Shown here piece after piece: positions 19,133-27,406 of a stretch of DNA of 64,000 nt (positions are counted from its first letter, which is position 1; the number at the start of each line of letters is the position of its first letter). The stretch covers positions 62,001 through 126,000 of the forward strand of contig NZ_PPDE01000001.1 of NCBI RefSeq assembly GCF_002959915.1. The letters are read 5' to 3'. A program made the translations under genes and the position numbers. A model generated the notes under the pieces. The model saw nothing but the letters and a program-made list of their open reading frames with translations, was not told the DNA's origin and searched no databases. Origin of the DNA: Veillonella atypica KON (lineage in GTDB: Bacteria; Bacillota; Negativicutes; Veillonellales; Veillonellaceae).

Positions 19133-19974
19133 TGAAACTACATACTGCACTTACAATTGCTGGCACTGACCCGAGTGGTGGCGCTGGCATTATGGCTGAT
19201 TTAAAATCTTTTCAAAGCCGTAACGTATACGGCATGGCCGTGGTTACGTCCGTGGTAGCTCAAAATACAACGGGCGTACATCATGTAGAACATCTATCGC
19301 TAGAGAGTATTGAACAACAATTACACGATGTATATTCTGACATTGAACCACAAGCCGTTAAGACGGGCATGATTGCATTGCCAGAGATGATGGACCTCAT
19401 CTATCCTTATGTGAGTAAACCAATTCCTTATGTAATGGACCCCGTTATGATTGCCACTAGCGGTGATCGACTCGTATCAGATGAGGCTGTACATCTCTTA
19501 AAATCTAAACTCATTCCTACCGCTACAGTTATCACACCTAATCGCAGTGAGGCTGAGGCCTTAGCGGACATGTCTATTGATTGTGAAAGTGACATAACAA
19601 CGGCTGCCAATCGAATTTTACATGACTTAGGGCCCCAAGTGGTCATCATTAAAGGTGGCCATATTGGCGAAGATGCAACAGATTATGCTTTCACAAGAGA
19701 TGGTAGCGTTCGTACGTGGACGAGTCCTAAATACGATACGGTGCATACTCATGGTACGGGCTGTACCTTCTCAGCGGTTATTACAGCGGAGCTTGCTAAA
19801 GGCCGTGATGTAATGGATGCCATCGGTATTGCCAAGGACTATATTGCTCTTGCTATTAAGTACAATCCAGCGTTAGGCAATGGGTGTGGCCCAGTTAACC
19901 ACATGGCCTATGGTTTATTGGCGAATGGAACTGAAACGATGGATGAGCTCTTGAAAAAAGATGAGAGGAGATGA
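19132..19974 (+). CDS. thiD: Hydroxymethylpyrimidine/phosphomethylpyrimidine kinase
   Basis: A 280-residue ribokinase-fold enzyme phosphorylating HMP and HMP-phosphate to HMP-diphosphate. The substrate loop GTDPSGGAG is at 11-19 and the anion-hole motif GTGCTFSA lies in the C-terminal third. Length is slightly longer than the usual 265 because of a hydrophilic tail. Its ATG overlaps the thiW stop by one base, and AAGGAGG ends the upstream gene, so translation is coupled. It feeds HMP-PP to the ThiE half of the next gene product. Confidence 0.95.
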   Translation: MKLHTALTIAGTDPSGGAGIMADLKSFQSRNVYGMAVVTSVVAQNTTGVHHVEHLSLESIEQQLHDVYSDIEPQAVKTGMIALPEMMDLIYPYVSKPIPYVMDPVMIATSGDRLVSDEAVHLLKSKLIPTATVITPNRSEAEALADMSIDCESDITTAANRILHDLGPQVVIIKGGHIGEDATDYAFTRDGSVRTWTSPKYDTVHTHGTGCTFSAVITAELAKGRDVMDAIGIAKDYIALAIKYNPALGNGCGPVNHMAYGLLANGTETMDELLKKDERR

Positions 19975-19978
19975 TGCT

Positions 19979-21484
19979 ATGAACCCATATATACATAATC
20001 AAATTAGGCCTGAATTCAATATATTATACACATTGAGGAAGAAAAATCCTCTTGTGATTTGTATTACCAATGATGTGGTACGAACCTTTACTGCTAATGG
20101 ACTACTAGCTATTGGGGCATCGCCTATCATGAGCGAATGTAGTGAAGATTTAAAGGATCTTATTGTGTATGCATCAGCACTGCTCATCAATATTGGGACA
20201 CTTACACCTGAGAAGGTTGGTTACTATAAAGAGGCTATTAAACTAGCGAAGGAATATGATGTACCAATTATTCTTGATCCTGTGGGCTGTCATGCAGGAG
20301 CTTACCGATTGTCGGTGGTCTTAGATTTGATTAAGACTGGTTCTATTTCGTTATTACGAGGCAATCAAAGCGAAGTTAAGGCTGTTTATGATGCACTGAG
20401 TTCTGATAATAAGGATGAAATCTCTCCGTTAGGTAAGGGCGTTGATGGAGCGCAGGTAGCGGATAGTGCCATTATCGCATATCGTTTAGCGCGTCTTATT
20501 AACTGTCCTGTAGTAGCAACGGGCGAAGAGGATTATGTATCTGATGGAACTCGAGTCTTTGCAGTGCCTCATGGTCATTCGATTATGACTGCTGTAACGG
20601 GAACAGGCTGTCTCTTGGGGGCCGTATTAGCAGCCTTTTTTGGAATTTATGATTCCTTTAAGGATAGCCTGTCTACAGGTGAATTTCTTGCCTATGCATT
20701 GGCGTATTATGGTTTAGCTGGTGAAAGTGCTGTTAAGGTAAGTGGAATAAAACCAGGTAGCTTTAGCATAGCCTTTATGGATGCTTTGTATACGCTAGAT
20801 GATGAGGTGCTTGTATCTGAAAATCGTGTGCGGCCCGTAGTTGTACCAGATCAATTACAGGTGTATTTTGTGTGTGGTACACAAGATACAGAACTTAACA
20901 AAAAACGGTTGCTCGAAATCGTAGAAGATGCTTGTCGTGGTGGTATAACCTGCTTTCAGTTTAGAGAAAAGGGCGATGGTACATTAGAAGGTCAACAGAA
21001 GTTAGAACTAGCACAACAGTTACAACATATCTGTGCCAAGTATCATGTGCTCTATATTATCAATGATGATGTAGAGCTAGCGGTCGCTGTTAATGCGGAT
21101 GGTATTCACGTAGGGCAAGACGATATGTGCTTAGAAGATGTGCGTAATATCGTAGGTCATAAGGTAGTGGGGATATCCATCCATTCCATAGAGGAACTCC
21201 ATAAGACAGATGTACTGTATGCTGATTGTGTAGGAGTAGGTCCTATGTATACAACTAGTAGCAAGCCTGATGCACAAGAACCATGCGGTCCGGAACGTAC
21301 AGCTGAACTACAGGCAGAAGGATTAACCTTACCATGCGTTGGAATTGGAGGTATTACCTTAGACAATACAATGGCAGTACTCCATGCTGGTGCTTGTGGT
21401 GTAGCCGTTATATCTGCCATTGCCCATGCAGAAAAGCCTCATGAAGCGGTTCGACAATTTAAAGAATTAGCATCTAGCCTTTAA
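19979..21484 (+). CDS. thiM/thiE: ThiM-ThiE fusion: hydroxyethylthiazole kinase and thiamine-phosphate synthase
   Basis: A 501-residue bifunctional protein. Residues 1-280 are ThiM, which phosphorylates hydroxyethylthiazole; the kinase anion hole is GTGCLLGA. Residues 290-501 are ThiE, which joins thiazole phosphate and HMP-PP to thiamine phosphate; visible motifs are FREKG, NDDVELA, HVGQDD, VGPMYTTSSKPDA and GIGGI. The start chosen is ATG at 19979 with AGAGGAGATG upstream, 4 nt after the thiD stop; an in-frame ATG at 19961 overlaps thiD. Fungal THI6 carries the same two activities in the opposite order. It completes a salvage-only set: no thiC, thiG or thiS is present here. Confidence 0.95.
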   Translation: MNPYIHNQIRPEFNILYTLRKKNPLVICITNDVVRTFTANGLLAIGASPIMSECSEDLKDLIVYASALLINIGTLTPEKVGYYKEAIKLAKEYDVPIILDPVGCHAGAYRLSVVLDLIKTGSISLLRGNQSEVKAVYDALSSDNKDEISPLGKGVDGAQVADSAIIAYRLARLINCPVVATGEEDYVSDGTRVFAVPHGHSIMTAVTGTGCLLGAVLAAFFGIYDSFKDSLSTGEFLAYALAYYGLAGESAVKVSGIKPGSFSIAFMDALYTLDDEVLVSENRVRPVVVPDQLQVYFVCGTQDTELNKKRLLEIVEDACRGGITCFQFREKGDGTLEGQQKLELAQQLQHICAKYHVLYIINDDVELAVAVNADGIHVGQDDMCLEDVRNIVGHKVVGISIHSIEELHKTDVLYADCVGVGPMYTTSSKPDAQEPCGPERTAELQAEGLTLPCVGIGGITLDNTMAVLHAGACGVAVISAIAHAEKPHEAVRQFKELASSL

Positions 21485-21536
21485 TAGTAAATAGTATGAT
21501 TTACGACTCTTAATACATATATAACTAATAGAACAC

Positions 21537-21570
21537 AAAAAAGACGATGACCGAAGTCATCGTCTTTTTT
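21537..21570. terminator. Terminator after the thiamine operon
   Basis: AAGACGATGAC-CGAA-GTCATCGTCTT flanked by A6 and T6; symmetric, so it can also stop leftward transcription from the rubrerythrin gene. Confidence 0.9.
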
Positions 21571-21661
21571 ATTGAGGTTGTCTGTACATACAGTTAGGAA
21601 GAACTGCACTTGCAGTATCAAATATCTGTATTTAAAATATTGTTTTATCTAAACTTATAGA

Positions 21662-22207
21662 TTAGATGGATTCAACGTGGCGTTGGAAGAAAGCTTGTGG
21701 GTGAGCACATACTGGGCAAACTTTAGGAGCTTCTTCACCAACGTGAATGTAACCGCAGTTAGCGCAAATCCATGCAACTGGTTGATCGTTGTGGAACACT
21801 TTGTTACCAGAAACACGAGCTGCTAATGCAAGGTAACGAGCTTCATGGCGAGCTTCGATTTTACCAACTTCGCGCATTTTGAAAGCGATAGCAGTGAAGC
21901 CTTCTTTTTCTGCTTCGTCAGCGAAATCTTTGTACATTGTAGTGTGTTCATAGTTTTCACCAGCTGCTGCATCGCGAAGGTTAGCTTCGATGTCAGCGGA
22001 GATGTCGCCACCATGAAGAGCTTTGAACCAAACTTTAGCATGTGCAGATTCGTTGTGAGCTGTTTCTTCGAAATAATCAGCGATTTCGTTCATGCCAGCT
22101 TTACGAGCTGCTGCTGCATAATATGTATATTTTTGGAATGCTTGGGATTCACCAGCAAATGCTGTTTGAAGATTTTTTTCAGTGTTAGAACCTTTTAATT
22201 CTGCCAT
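21662..22207 (-). CDS. rbr: Rubrerythrin
   Basis: A 181-residue non-haem iron peroxidase that reduces hydrogen peroxide in anaerobes. The N-terminal ferritin-like four-helix domain has E20, the E53-x-x-H56 pair and a second E-x-x-H (EARHEARY) near residue 117, forming the diiron site. The C-terminal rubredoxin-like domain has two CxxC knuckles (CANC and CPVC) for a single iron. Length is standard. AAAGGAG lies about 7 nt upstream of ATG. Its upstream region is unusually long (about 300 nt to a probable promoter) and contains repeats. Confidence 0.97.
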   Translation of the reverse strand: MAELKGSNTEKNLQTAFAGESQAFQKYTYYAAAARKAGMNEIADYFEETAHNESAHAKVWFKALHGGDISADIEANLRDAAAGENYEHTTMYKDFADEAEKEGFTAIAFKMREVGKIEARHEARYLALAARVSGNKVFHNDQPVAWICANCGYIHVGEEAPKVCPVCAHPQAFFQRHVESI

Positions 22208-22348
22208 TTTAATACTCCTTTGTACTTACATCAAATTTCAAAATTTTTACCTTAGTTATATATTCATAACCACTTGGTTGTGAATGCAATGGTGGGTAAC
22301 TCACTTGAGTTTAAGTTAAATAAAAACTTATTTATATACTGATTAGAT

Positions 22349-22437
22349 AGACACTTGTCTATATTTGAAAAAAGCACTTGCTTATCTTTTAAATGAGTAC
22401 TTACCTATATTTGTAAAGAGGCACTTGCCTATAATTT
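22349..22437 (-). repeat. Four degenerate tandem repeats, 23-24 nt period, in the rbr leader
   Basis: Units resembling GCACTTGCCTATATTT occur with ACTTG/ACTTA cores at 22353, 22376, 22399 and 22423, i.e. steps of 23, 23 and 24 nt. Two more CACTTG hexamers lie at 22271 and 22302. Written on the plus strand; the rbr mRNA carries the complement. They lie between the probable promoter and the gene, so they would be transcribed. Confidence 0.65.
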
Positions 22438-22489
22438 ACACCACAATGTTTTTGATTCGTATACTTAACGAATAATCATTGTTGACTAT

Positions 22490-22517
22490 ATTGTAACATA
22501 CTAAATGAGAAATGCAA
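22490..22517 (-). promoter_or_regulatory. Probable rbr promoter
   Basis: On the minus strand TTGCAT (22517-22512), 16-nt spacer, TACAAT (22495-22490). A GAATAATCATTG sequence just downstream could be an operator for a Fur/PerR-type repressor. Confidence 0.5.
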
Positions 22518-22633
22518 GTGTTTTTGTAAAAATTTATTTCGAAAATTTTCTAAATGATAAATGTTATCAATGTAGTAAATAAGCGGTTTTTGAAAGCCTG
22601 TTAAGTAATGGATTTATTAAAAATAGAATTACT

Positions 22634-22671
22634 GATAATGAGAATGAGAATTATATGGAAAATCATTATTG
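22634..22671. promoter_or_regulatory. Fur-box-like element
   Basis: GATAATGAGAATGAGAAT followed by ATCATTATTG. This is a run of NAT(A/G)AT hexamers plus an inverted half-site, close to the GATAATGATAATCATTATC Fur consensus. It lies about 140 nt upstream of the DUF951 gene. Confidence 0.55.
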
Positions 22672-22811
22672 TTTATAGAGCTGTTTGTTTTTGGTAACAA
22701 TTCTGATTAAGCCGATAGATCTTATTAGTCAAAGTGTACTTTTACCTATATTGGAGAACATATTTTAAGTATAATAAGATATATATAATAGAAATAGTAT
22801 AAGGAGGCGCT

Positions 22812-23015
22812 ATGGCGTTTATTAGATATTATGTGGGCGATATAGTACAAATGAAAAAATCGCATCCCTGTGGCAGTGATGAGTGGGAGGTCAAGCGCAT
22901 AGGTACAGATTTTCTTATCGTTTGTAAAGGTTGTGGTCATCAGTTGTTGATGCCTCGCCCTAAATTTGAAAAGGCCGCGAAGAAAATAGTATCGCGCTTG
23001 CCTGAAAATGAATGA
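22812..23015 (+). CDS. DUF951 family protein
   Basis: A 67-residue protein of a small family widespread in Firmicutes, of unknown function. Visible family features are the start VGDIVQMKKSHPCG, the WEVKRIGTDF segment, and CKGCGHQLLMPR with a CxxC pair. An SH3-like nucleic-acid-binding barrel has been suggested for such proteins; that is not shown here. AAGGAGGCG precedes ATG. It is the first gene before selD, 9 nt apart. Confidence 0.9.
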   Translation: MAFIRYYVGDIVQMKKSHPCGSDEWEVKRIGTDFLIVCKGCGHQLLMPRPKFEKAAKKIVSRLPENE

Positions 23016-23024
23016 GGTAGGACT

Positions 23025-24056
23025 ATGGTGCGACTCACTGATTATGTTACGAGTGGAGGCTGTGCGTGTAAGATTGGTCCTCATATATTAGAACGTGTTT
23101 TAAAGGCCGTTACACCTGTTATAAATGAACATGTTCTAGCTGATATGACTGGTGCTGATGATGCAGGGGTATATCAAATTTCTGATCAACTTGCCCTTGT
23201 ACAAACATTGGATTTTTTCACGCCTGTTGTCAATGACCCTACGTTATTCGGTAAAATTGCAGCGGCTAATGCATTGAGCGATGTATATGCGATGGGGGGG
23301 ATACCCCTAACGGCGATGAACATCGTTGGATTTCCTGTTCCCTTAGTAGAACAAGGCGTATTGACGGATGTACTCAATGGGGCTGCGTCCATTGTTTCTG
23401 AATCTGGTGCAGCCATTGTAGGTGGTCACAGCATCGAAAATAAGGAACCTATTTTTGGCATGTCGATCACAGGTCAAGTTAATCCTAATGAGATTTGGAA
23501 GAATAAAGGCGCTCGAGTAGGGGATGTATTGGTGTTAACAAAACGCATCGGCACAGGTATTATGAATAATGCGTTGAAAGCTGATTTATTTCCTACTGGT
23601 ACTGCGCAGGCGGTTGCTAGCATGAGTACGTTGAATCGTGTGGCTGCTGAGGTGGCCCATAATTTTACAATTCATGCGTGTACTGATGTGACGGGCTTTA
23701 GCCTTATGGGGCATTCTGTAGAAATGGCGAGTGCCTCTAATGTAACAATTCATATCAAGATTTATGATATTCCGCTCTTTGATGACGTCATTGACGCGGC
23801 TCGAATGGGCCTTGTACCAGCGGCGTCCTATGGCAATCGTAAGGCTATTACAGATGTACAAGTAGATAAAATATTAGATTCTGTGTGGACGGATATTTTA
23901 TTTGATCCACAAACATCAGGCGGTCTTTTATTCTCTGTGCCTGCTACAGAAGGACCGGATTTTGTGAAAGCTTTACATGATGTGGGCGTTGAAGGTGCCA
24001 CTATAGTTGGTGCTGTTGAAAGCTTTAGTGGCTTAGCGGTACGCGTCACTAAATAA
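23025..24056 (+). CDS. selD: Selenide, water dikinase SelD
   Basis: A 343-residue ATP-dependent enzyme that makes selenophosphate from selenide, the selenium donor for selenocysteine, selenouridine or the selenium-molybdenum hydroxylase cofactor. The active-site motif is GGCACK with Cys13, Cys15 and Lys16: a cysteine form, not a Sec-containing one. The Mg-ATP loop GADDAGVY and the glycine-rich VGGHSIENKEP segment are present. C-terminal DPQTSGGL is conserved. Start follows GAGGTAGGA. It leads into yedF and a DUF3343 gene. Confidence 0.96.
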   Translation: MVRLTDYVTSGGCACKIGPHILERVLKAVTPVINEHVLADMTGADDAGVYQISDQLALVQTLDFFTPVVNDPTLFGKIAAANALSDVYAMGGIPLTAMNIVGFPVPLVEQGVLTDVLNGAASIVSESGAAIVGGHSIENKEPIFGMSITGQVNPNEIWKNKGARVGDVLVLTKRIGTGIMNNALKADLFPTGTAQAVASMSTLNRVAAEVAHNFTIHACTDVTGFSLMGHSVEMASASNVTIHIKIYDIPLFDDVIDAARMGLVPAASYGNRKAITDVQVDKILDSVWTDILFDPQTSGGLLFSVPATEGPDFVKALHDVGVEGATIVGAVESFSGLAVRVTK

Positions 24057-24143
24057 GATATATTACAATTTTGATTTTAATAGTATATAGAGTAGTTGTG
24101 CGTTGATGCTTTCACAAAATATATAATAATATTGAGGTAAATA

Positions 24144-24743
24144 ATGAGTAATACAAATGAATTAACTGTAGATGTGCGTGGCAGTTTGTGTCCAAAACCT
24201 GTGATTGAAACGAAGAAGGTAAGCGATGCAAATCCAGACGCGATTATTACGACCATTGTAGATAACGAGGTGAGTCGCGATAATGTAGAGAAATTTGGGA
24301 AGTCTCGTGGCTATGATGTGGCAATTGGACAAGATGGTATAGATTTTTTCATTAAACTTACGCCGAATGTAGAACCTGCACCGGAAATTGGTTGCAAACC
24401 TATGAATTATAGTGACCGCATCATTTTGATGACGAAAGATTATCTTGGTGAAGATAGTGAGGAGCTTGGCCGTAATTTGATGAAAACCTTCTGGGTGTGC
24501 ATGGTTGAAGCCGATGTGAAACCATCTACAATTTATTTCATCAATAGTAGCGTTAAAATGGTAACCAACGATTCTGTTCATTTAGATAATATTAAAAAGT
24601 TAGCTGATCTTGGTGTTGAAATTGCTGCATGTGGCATTTGTCTCGACTATTATGGTCTAAAAGATCAAGTGGGGGTAGGCTCTATTACAAACATGTATGC
24701 GATTACAGATGCTATCGTTGGGGAAAATCTTGTTAAACTATAA
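24144..24743 (+). CDS. yedF: Selenium metabolism protein YedF
   Basis: A 199-residue protein. The N-terminal TusA/SirA-like domain (about 1-75) has the CPKP motif (16-19), where Cys16 is the usual sulfur/selenium carrier. The C-terminal DsrE-like domain (about 95-199) includes IYFINSSVKMV and a CGICLDYYGL segment with two cysteines. YedF-type proteins co-occur with selD and are thought to handle reactive selenium; the biochemical role is not settled. TGAGGTAA precedes ATG. Confidence 0.92.
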   Translation: MSNTNELTVDVRGSLCPKPVIETKKVSDANPDAIITTIVDNEVSRDNVEKFGKSRGYDVAIGQDGIDFFIKLTPNVEPAPEIGCKPMNYSDRIILMTKDYLGEDSEELGRNLMKTFWVCMVEADVKPSTIYFINSSVKMVTNDSVHLDNIKKLADLGVEIAACGICLDYYGLKDQVGVGSITNMYAITDAIVGENLVKL

Positions 24744-24794
24744 TACTCGTATCTATGTTGTAAATGATTAAGTAATATTATTGGGGGTGAGGCG

Positions 24795-25052
24795 TTGAAC
24801 AATAAAAAGTTGCTTGTCGTTTTTACATCCTATTATTTTGGGGATAAAGCAGATAAGATATTAACAGAACTTTCGGTGCCTCACCAACTGATGGCTACAC
24901 CGCCAGAATTGAATGATATGTGTGGTTTGTCCATTCAAATAGACTTGAATACTGTAGAACAAGTTCAGACTATCCTAAAAGAACATAAGATTAGTACGTC
25001 AGGCTTATTTTGGTATGAAAAAGGGAAACCAGTTTTAGCTTATAAAGATTAA
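24795..25052 (+). CDS. DUF3343 protein, putative Se/S carrier
   Basis: An 85-residue protein with a TTG start at 24795, supported by GGGGGTGAGG directly upstream; no ATG or GTG fits. The family (putative Se/S carrier-like) is marked by a conserved CG pair, here MCGLSIQID near residue 46. A short beta-alpha-beta ferredoxin-like fold is likely. Position after selD and yedF supports a role in selenium delivery, which is inference. Confidence 0.85.
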   Translation: MNNKKLLVVFTSYYFGDKADKILTELSVPHQLMATPPELNDMCGLSIQIDLNTVEQVQTILKEHKISTSGLFWYEKGKPVLAYKD

Positions 25053-25129
25053 ATCGATTTATTAGTATCGAAATTTATCTATATATGATAACATTAATAT
25101 ATAAAAATCTTATTGTATAGGAGATATAC

Positions 25130-25813
25130 ATGGTTGATTTTACCTTGCCTCGCGAATATATAGACGATATGGTCGTCCGTATGGCCCATCATAGTACAGC
25201 AATCGAGGGGAATACGTTAACACAAGGGGAAGCAAAGAGTATCCTATTAGATAATATGATACCCCGTAAAATGGATTTGCGTGAGTTCTATGAAGTATCT
25301 AATTATCGCGACTATTTAGTATTCTTGATGGAATCATATCAAGAAGTAATTACGATAGATATCATAAAAGAGACACAACGATTGTTACTAGCACATATCC
25401 GTGATGATAATGGGCAATTTAAGATTGTTCAAAACATGGTTATTGGTGCTGATTTTGAGCCAACAAAACCATATCAAGTACAAGAAGCTTTAAAAAACTG
25501 GTGTGATACCTTGCAATATCGTTTAGAGATATCCCCAAATGATGAAGAGCGGGTGCGTGCCATTATGGAACAACATTTGCAATTTGAACGTATTCATCCT
25601 TTTGCTGATGGTAATGGCCGTACAGGAAGAGCTCTTATTGTACACGCTTGCTTACAACAGAAATTAGCGCCTATTATCATTAACAAAGATGATAGAGGTG
25701 AATATATGACTCTGTTAAATGATGGTGATTTAAATGGCTTATATAAGTTAGGTCTCGATTTATTTTATAAGGAAAAAGAACGTATGATTCTATTTGGTCA
25801 AAATTTTGGCTAA
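25130..25813 (+). CDS. Fic family protein
   Basis: A 227-residue protein with the complete Fic motif HPFADGNGRTGR (156-167), so an active AMP-transferase is expected. It also carries the inhibitory motif (S/T)xxxE(G/N), S22-TAI-E26-G27, in the N-terminal helix. This is the class II self-inhibited type, in which Glu26 blocks ATP until relieved. The target is unknown. No antitoxin-like partner gene is adjacent. AGGAGATATAC precedes ATG. The gene stands between the selenium cluster and a nitroreductase. Confidence 0.92.
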   Translation: MVDFTLPREYIDDMVVRMAHHSTAIEGNTLTQGEAKSILLDNMIPRKMDLREFYEVSNYRDYLVFLMESYQEVITIDIIKETQRLLLAHIRDDNGQFKIVQNMVIGADFEPTKPYQVQEALKNWCDTLQYRLEISPNDEERVRAIMEQHLQFERIHPFADGNGRTGRALIVHACLQQKLAPIIINKDDRGEYMTLLNDGDLNGLYKLGLDLFYKEKERMILFGQNFG

Positions 25814-25878
25814 TGCGCATCATATGTTATGTATCTAGGTTAAGTTTTTGGAATAATGTAATGAAAGGTTGAATTTCA

Positions 25879-26589
25879 ATGAGCAAATATGAAATAGAAA
25901 ACGTAAAATTAACAGCCCCTAAATTGGATCGTAACGATTTAGAATATGCTATGACATATCGTTATGCATGTAAAAAATTCGATAGCACTAAAAAGATTTC
26001 TGACGATGATTGGAATGCGATTCTGAATGCAGCGCGTTTGTCTCCAACATCTCTTGGCTTCGAGGCGTATCAATTGTTGGTGATTCAAAATCCAGAAATT
26101 CGAGAAAAGATGAAAGCTTATGGTTGGGGTATCTTAGCAGGGCTTGAAGCCAGTCATGTAGTGGTTTTCTTAGCTCGTAAAAAGGCAGATCTTGAATTCG
26201 ATTCATCATATATCCGTCATATTCAAGAAGAGGTGAAACAATTACCAGCTGAAGTTGATGCTGCATATCGTGAAAAATATGCTCAATTTACAAAAGAAGA
26301 TTACAAAACATTTGAATCTGAACGTGCGGCCTTTGACTGGGCATCTAAACAAACATATATTGTAATGGCGAACATGATGACTATGGCAGCGTATGAAGGT
26401 TTAGATTCTTGTGCTTTAGAAGGTTTTAATCAAGATAAGATGACTGCACTCTTAGGTGATGAACTTGGTCTTTTCGATACTAAACATTTTGGTATTTCTG
26501 TAATGGCAGCCTTTGGTTACCGTGATGAAGAACCTCACCGTAATAAAACACGTCGTACAATGGATGAAATTGTAAAGGTCGTTGAATAG
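25879..26589 (+). CDS. Nitroreductase-family NAD(P)H oxidoreductase
   Basis: A 236-residue FMN enzyme of the NfsB type. Family features are the YRYACKKFD start, LSPTSLGFEAYQ around the FMN phosphate, and the C-terminal FGYRDEEPHRNKTRR. Such enzymes reduce nitroaromatics, quinones or flavins; the natural substrate is not shown. GAAAGG lies about 12 nt upstream of ATG. The following 206 nt hold only AT-rich promoter-like DNA. Confidence 0.9.
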   Translation: MSKYEIENVKLTAPKLDRNDLEYAMTYRYACKKFDSTKKISDDDWNAILNAARLSPTSLGFEAYQLLVIQNPEIREKMKAYGWGILAGLEASHVVVFLARKKADLEFDSSYIRHIQEEVKQLPAEVDAAYREKYAQFTKEDYKTFESERAAFDWASKQTYIVMANMMTMAAYEGLDSCALEGFNQDKMTALLGDELGLFDTKHFGISVMAAFGYRDEEPHRNKTRRTMDEIVKVVE

Positions 26590-26795
26590 AATATATCAAA
26601 ATATTTACAAGAAGAATGTTAGGACCATAGAACACTACTTTTGCTAAAGTATGCCAACTTTATATATCGAACTTCATTTAACCTTTAAAAATGAATGGTA
26701 CGTTATAAATATACAGAATATTTTGAATGTTTAACATATCTGTATATTTAGATGATTTTTAAGATACATGTATATAAGCGTAAAGGAGTGATTAT

Positions 26796-27035
26796 ATGTT
26801 ATGGTCAATTATTGTTGGTGGTTTTATCGGGTTCCTAGCAGGTGCCATCACTAACAAAGGCGGTGCAATGGGCGTTATCGCTAAAGTTGTTGCTGGTTTA
26901 ATTGGATCGTCCGTAGGTCAGTCCCTATTTGGTACCTGGGGTCCTAGCTTAGCAGGTATGTCCTTAATTCCATCTGTATTAGGTGCAGTCATTATTGTTG
27001 CTGTAGTCTCATTTTTCTTCGGAAAAAGGGGATAG
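26796..27035 (+). CDS. GlsB/YeaQ/YmgE-family stress membrane protein
   Basis: A 79-residue, very hydrophobic, glycine-rich protein with three membrane segments (IIVGGFIGFLAGAI, VVAGLIGSSVGQSL, LGAVIIVAVVSFFFG). This is the transglycosylase-associated family, induced by stress in several bacteria; molecular role unknown. AAAGGAG lies 9 nt before ATG. It is followed by a CsbD-like gene, another general-stress protein, 65 nt downstream. Confidence 0.9.
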   Translation: MLWSIIVGGFIGFLAGAITNKGGAMGVIAKVVAGLIGSSVGQSLFGTWGPSLAGMSLIPSVLGAVIIVAVVSFFFGKRG

Positions 27036-27100
27036 TAATCTACTTATAAAAGTAGGTCTAATATAGCTAAACGTGATTTTACATGAAAGGAGTCACTATT

Positions 27101-27304
27101 ATGGCATTAGAAGAAAAACTCAACCAAGCTAAAGGTGCACTAAAAGAAAATGTTGGCAAATTAACTGGTGACAAAAAATTGGAATCAGAAGGTGCTGTAG
27201 AAAAAACAACTGCTAAAGTTAAAGACGTTGTAGAAGATGTTAAAGATGCTGTAGAAGGCGCACTTGACGGCTTGAAAAACTCTGTTGATAACGATAAAGA
27301 ATAA
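27101..27304 (+). CDS. CsbD-family stress protein
   Basis: A 67-residue, charged, helical protein rich in Lys, Glu and Val. It starts [20 protein letters not shown] and has the [11 protein letters not shown] motif of CsbD proteins. ATG at 27101 is chosen because AAAGGAG lies 10 nt upstream; an in-frame ATG at 27083 precedes that site. CsbD proteins are abundant under general stress, role unknown. A strong terminator follows. Confidence 0.88.
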   Translation: MALEEKLNQAKGALKENVGKLTGDKKLESEGAVEKTTAKVKDVVEDVKDAVEGALDGLKNSVDNDKE

Positions 27305-27354
27305 ACTCGTGTTTATTCAACAATCACATAAAGAAAATCTCATTAAGAGACAAC

Positions 27355-27391
27355 AAAAACCAGTAAATCGTTCGATTTACTGGTTTTTTAT
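27355..27391. terminator. Bidirectional terminator between csbD-like gene and ychF
   Basis: AAAAACCAGTAAATCG-TT-CGATTTACTGGTTTTTT, a long perfect palindrome with T-runs on both strands. Confidence 0.9.
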
Positions 27392-27406
27392 TGCTATTAA
27401 TTTGCA

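Larger units (their letters stand above)
22208..22811. other. 604-nt intergenic region between rbr and the selenium cluster
   Basis: No convincing open frame. It contains a probable leftward promoter for rbr (22490-22517), degenerate repeats in the rbr leader (22349-22437), the dyad TGATAA-ATG-TTATCA (22555-22569), a Fur-box-like sequence (22634-22671), and several TATAAT-like hexamers just before 22812 that may start the rightward operon. Confidence 0.7.

Noticed and set aside
22349-22437. Possible CRISPR array
   Set aside because: The repeats are short, degenerate and adjacent without unique spacers, and no cas gene is present.
23025-23080. Selenocysteine codon in selD
   Set aside because: The active-site position is TGT (Cys); no in-frame TGA is present.
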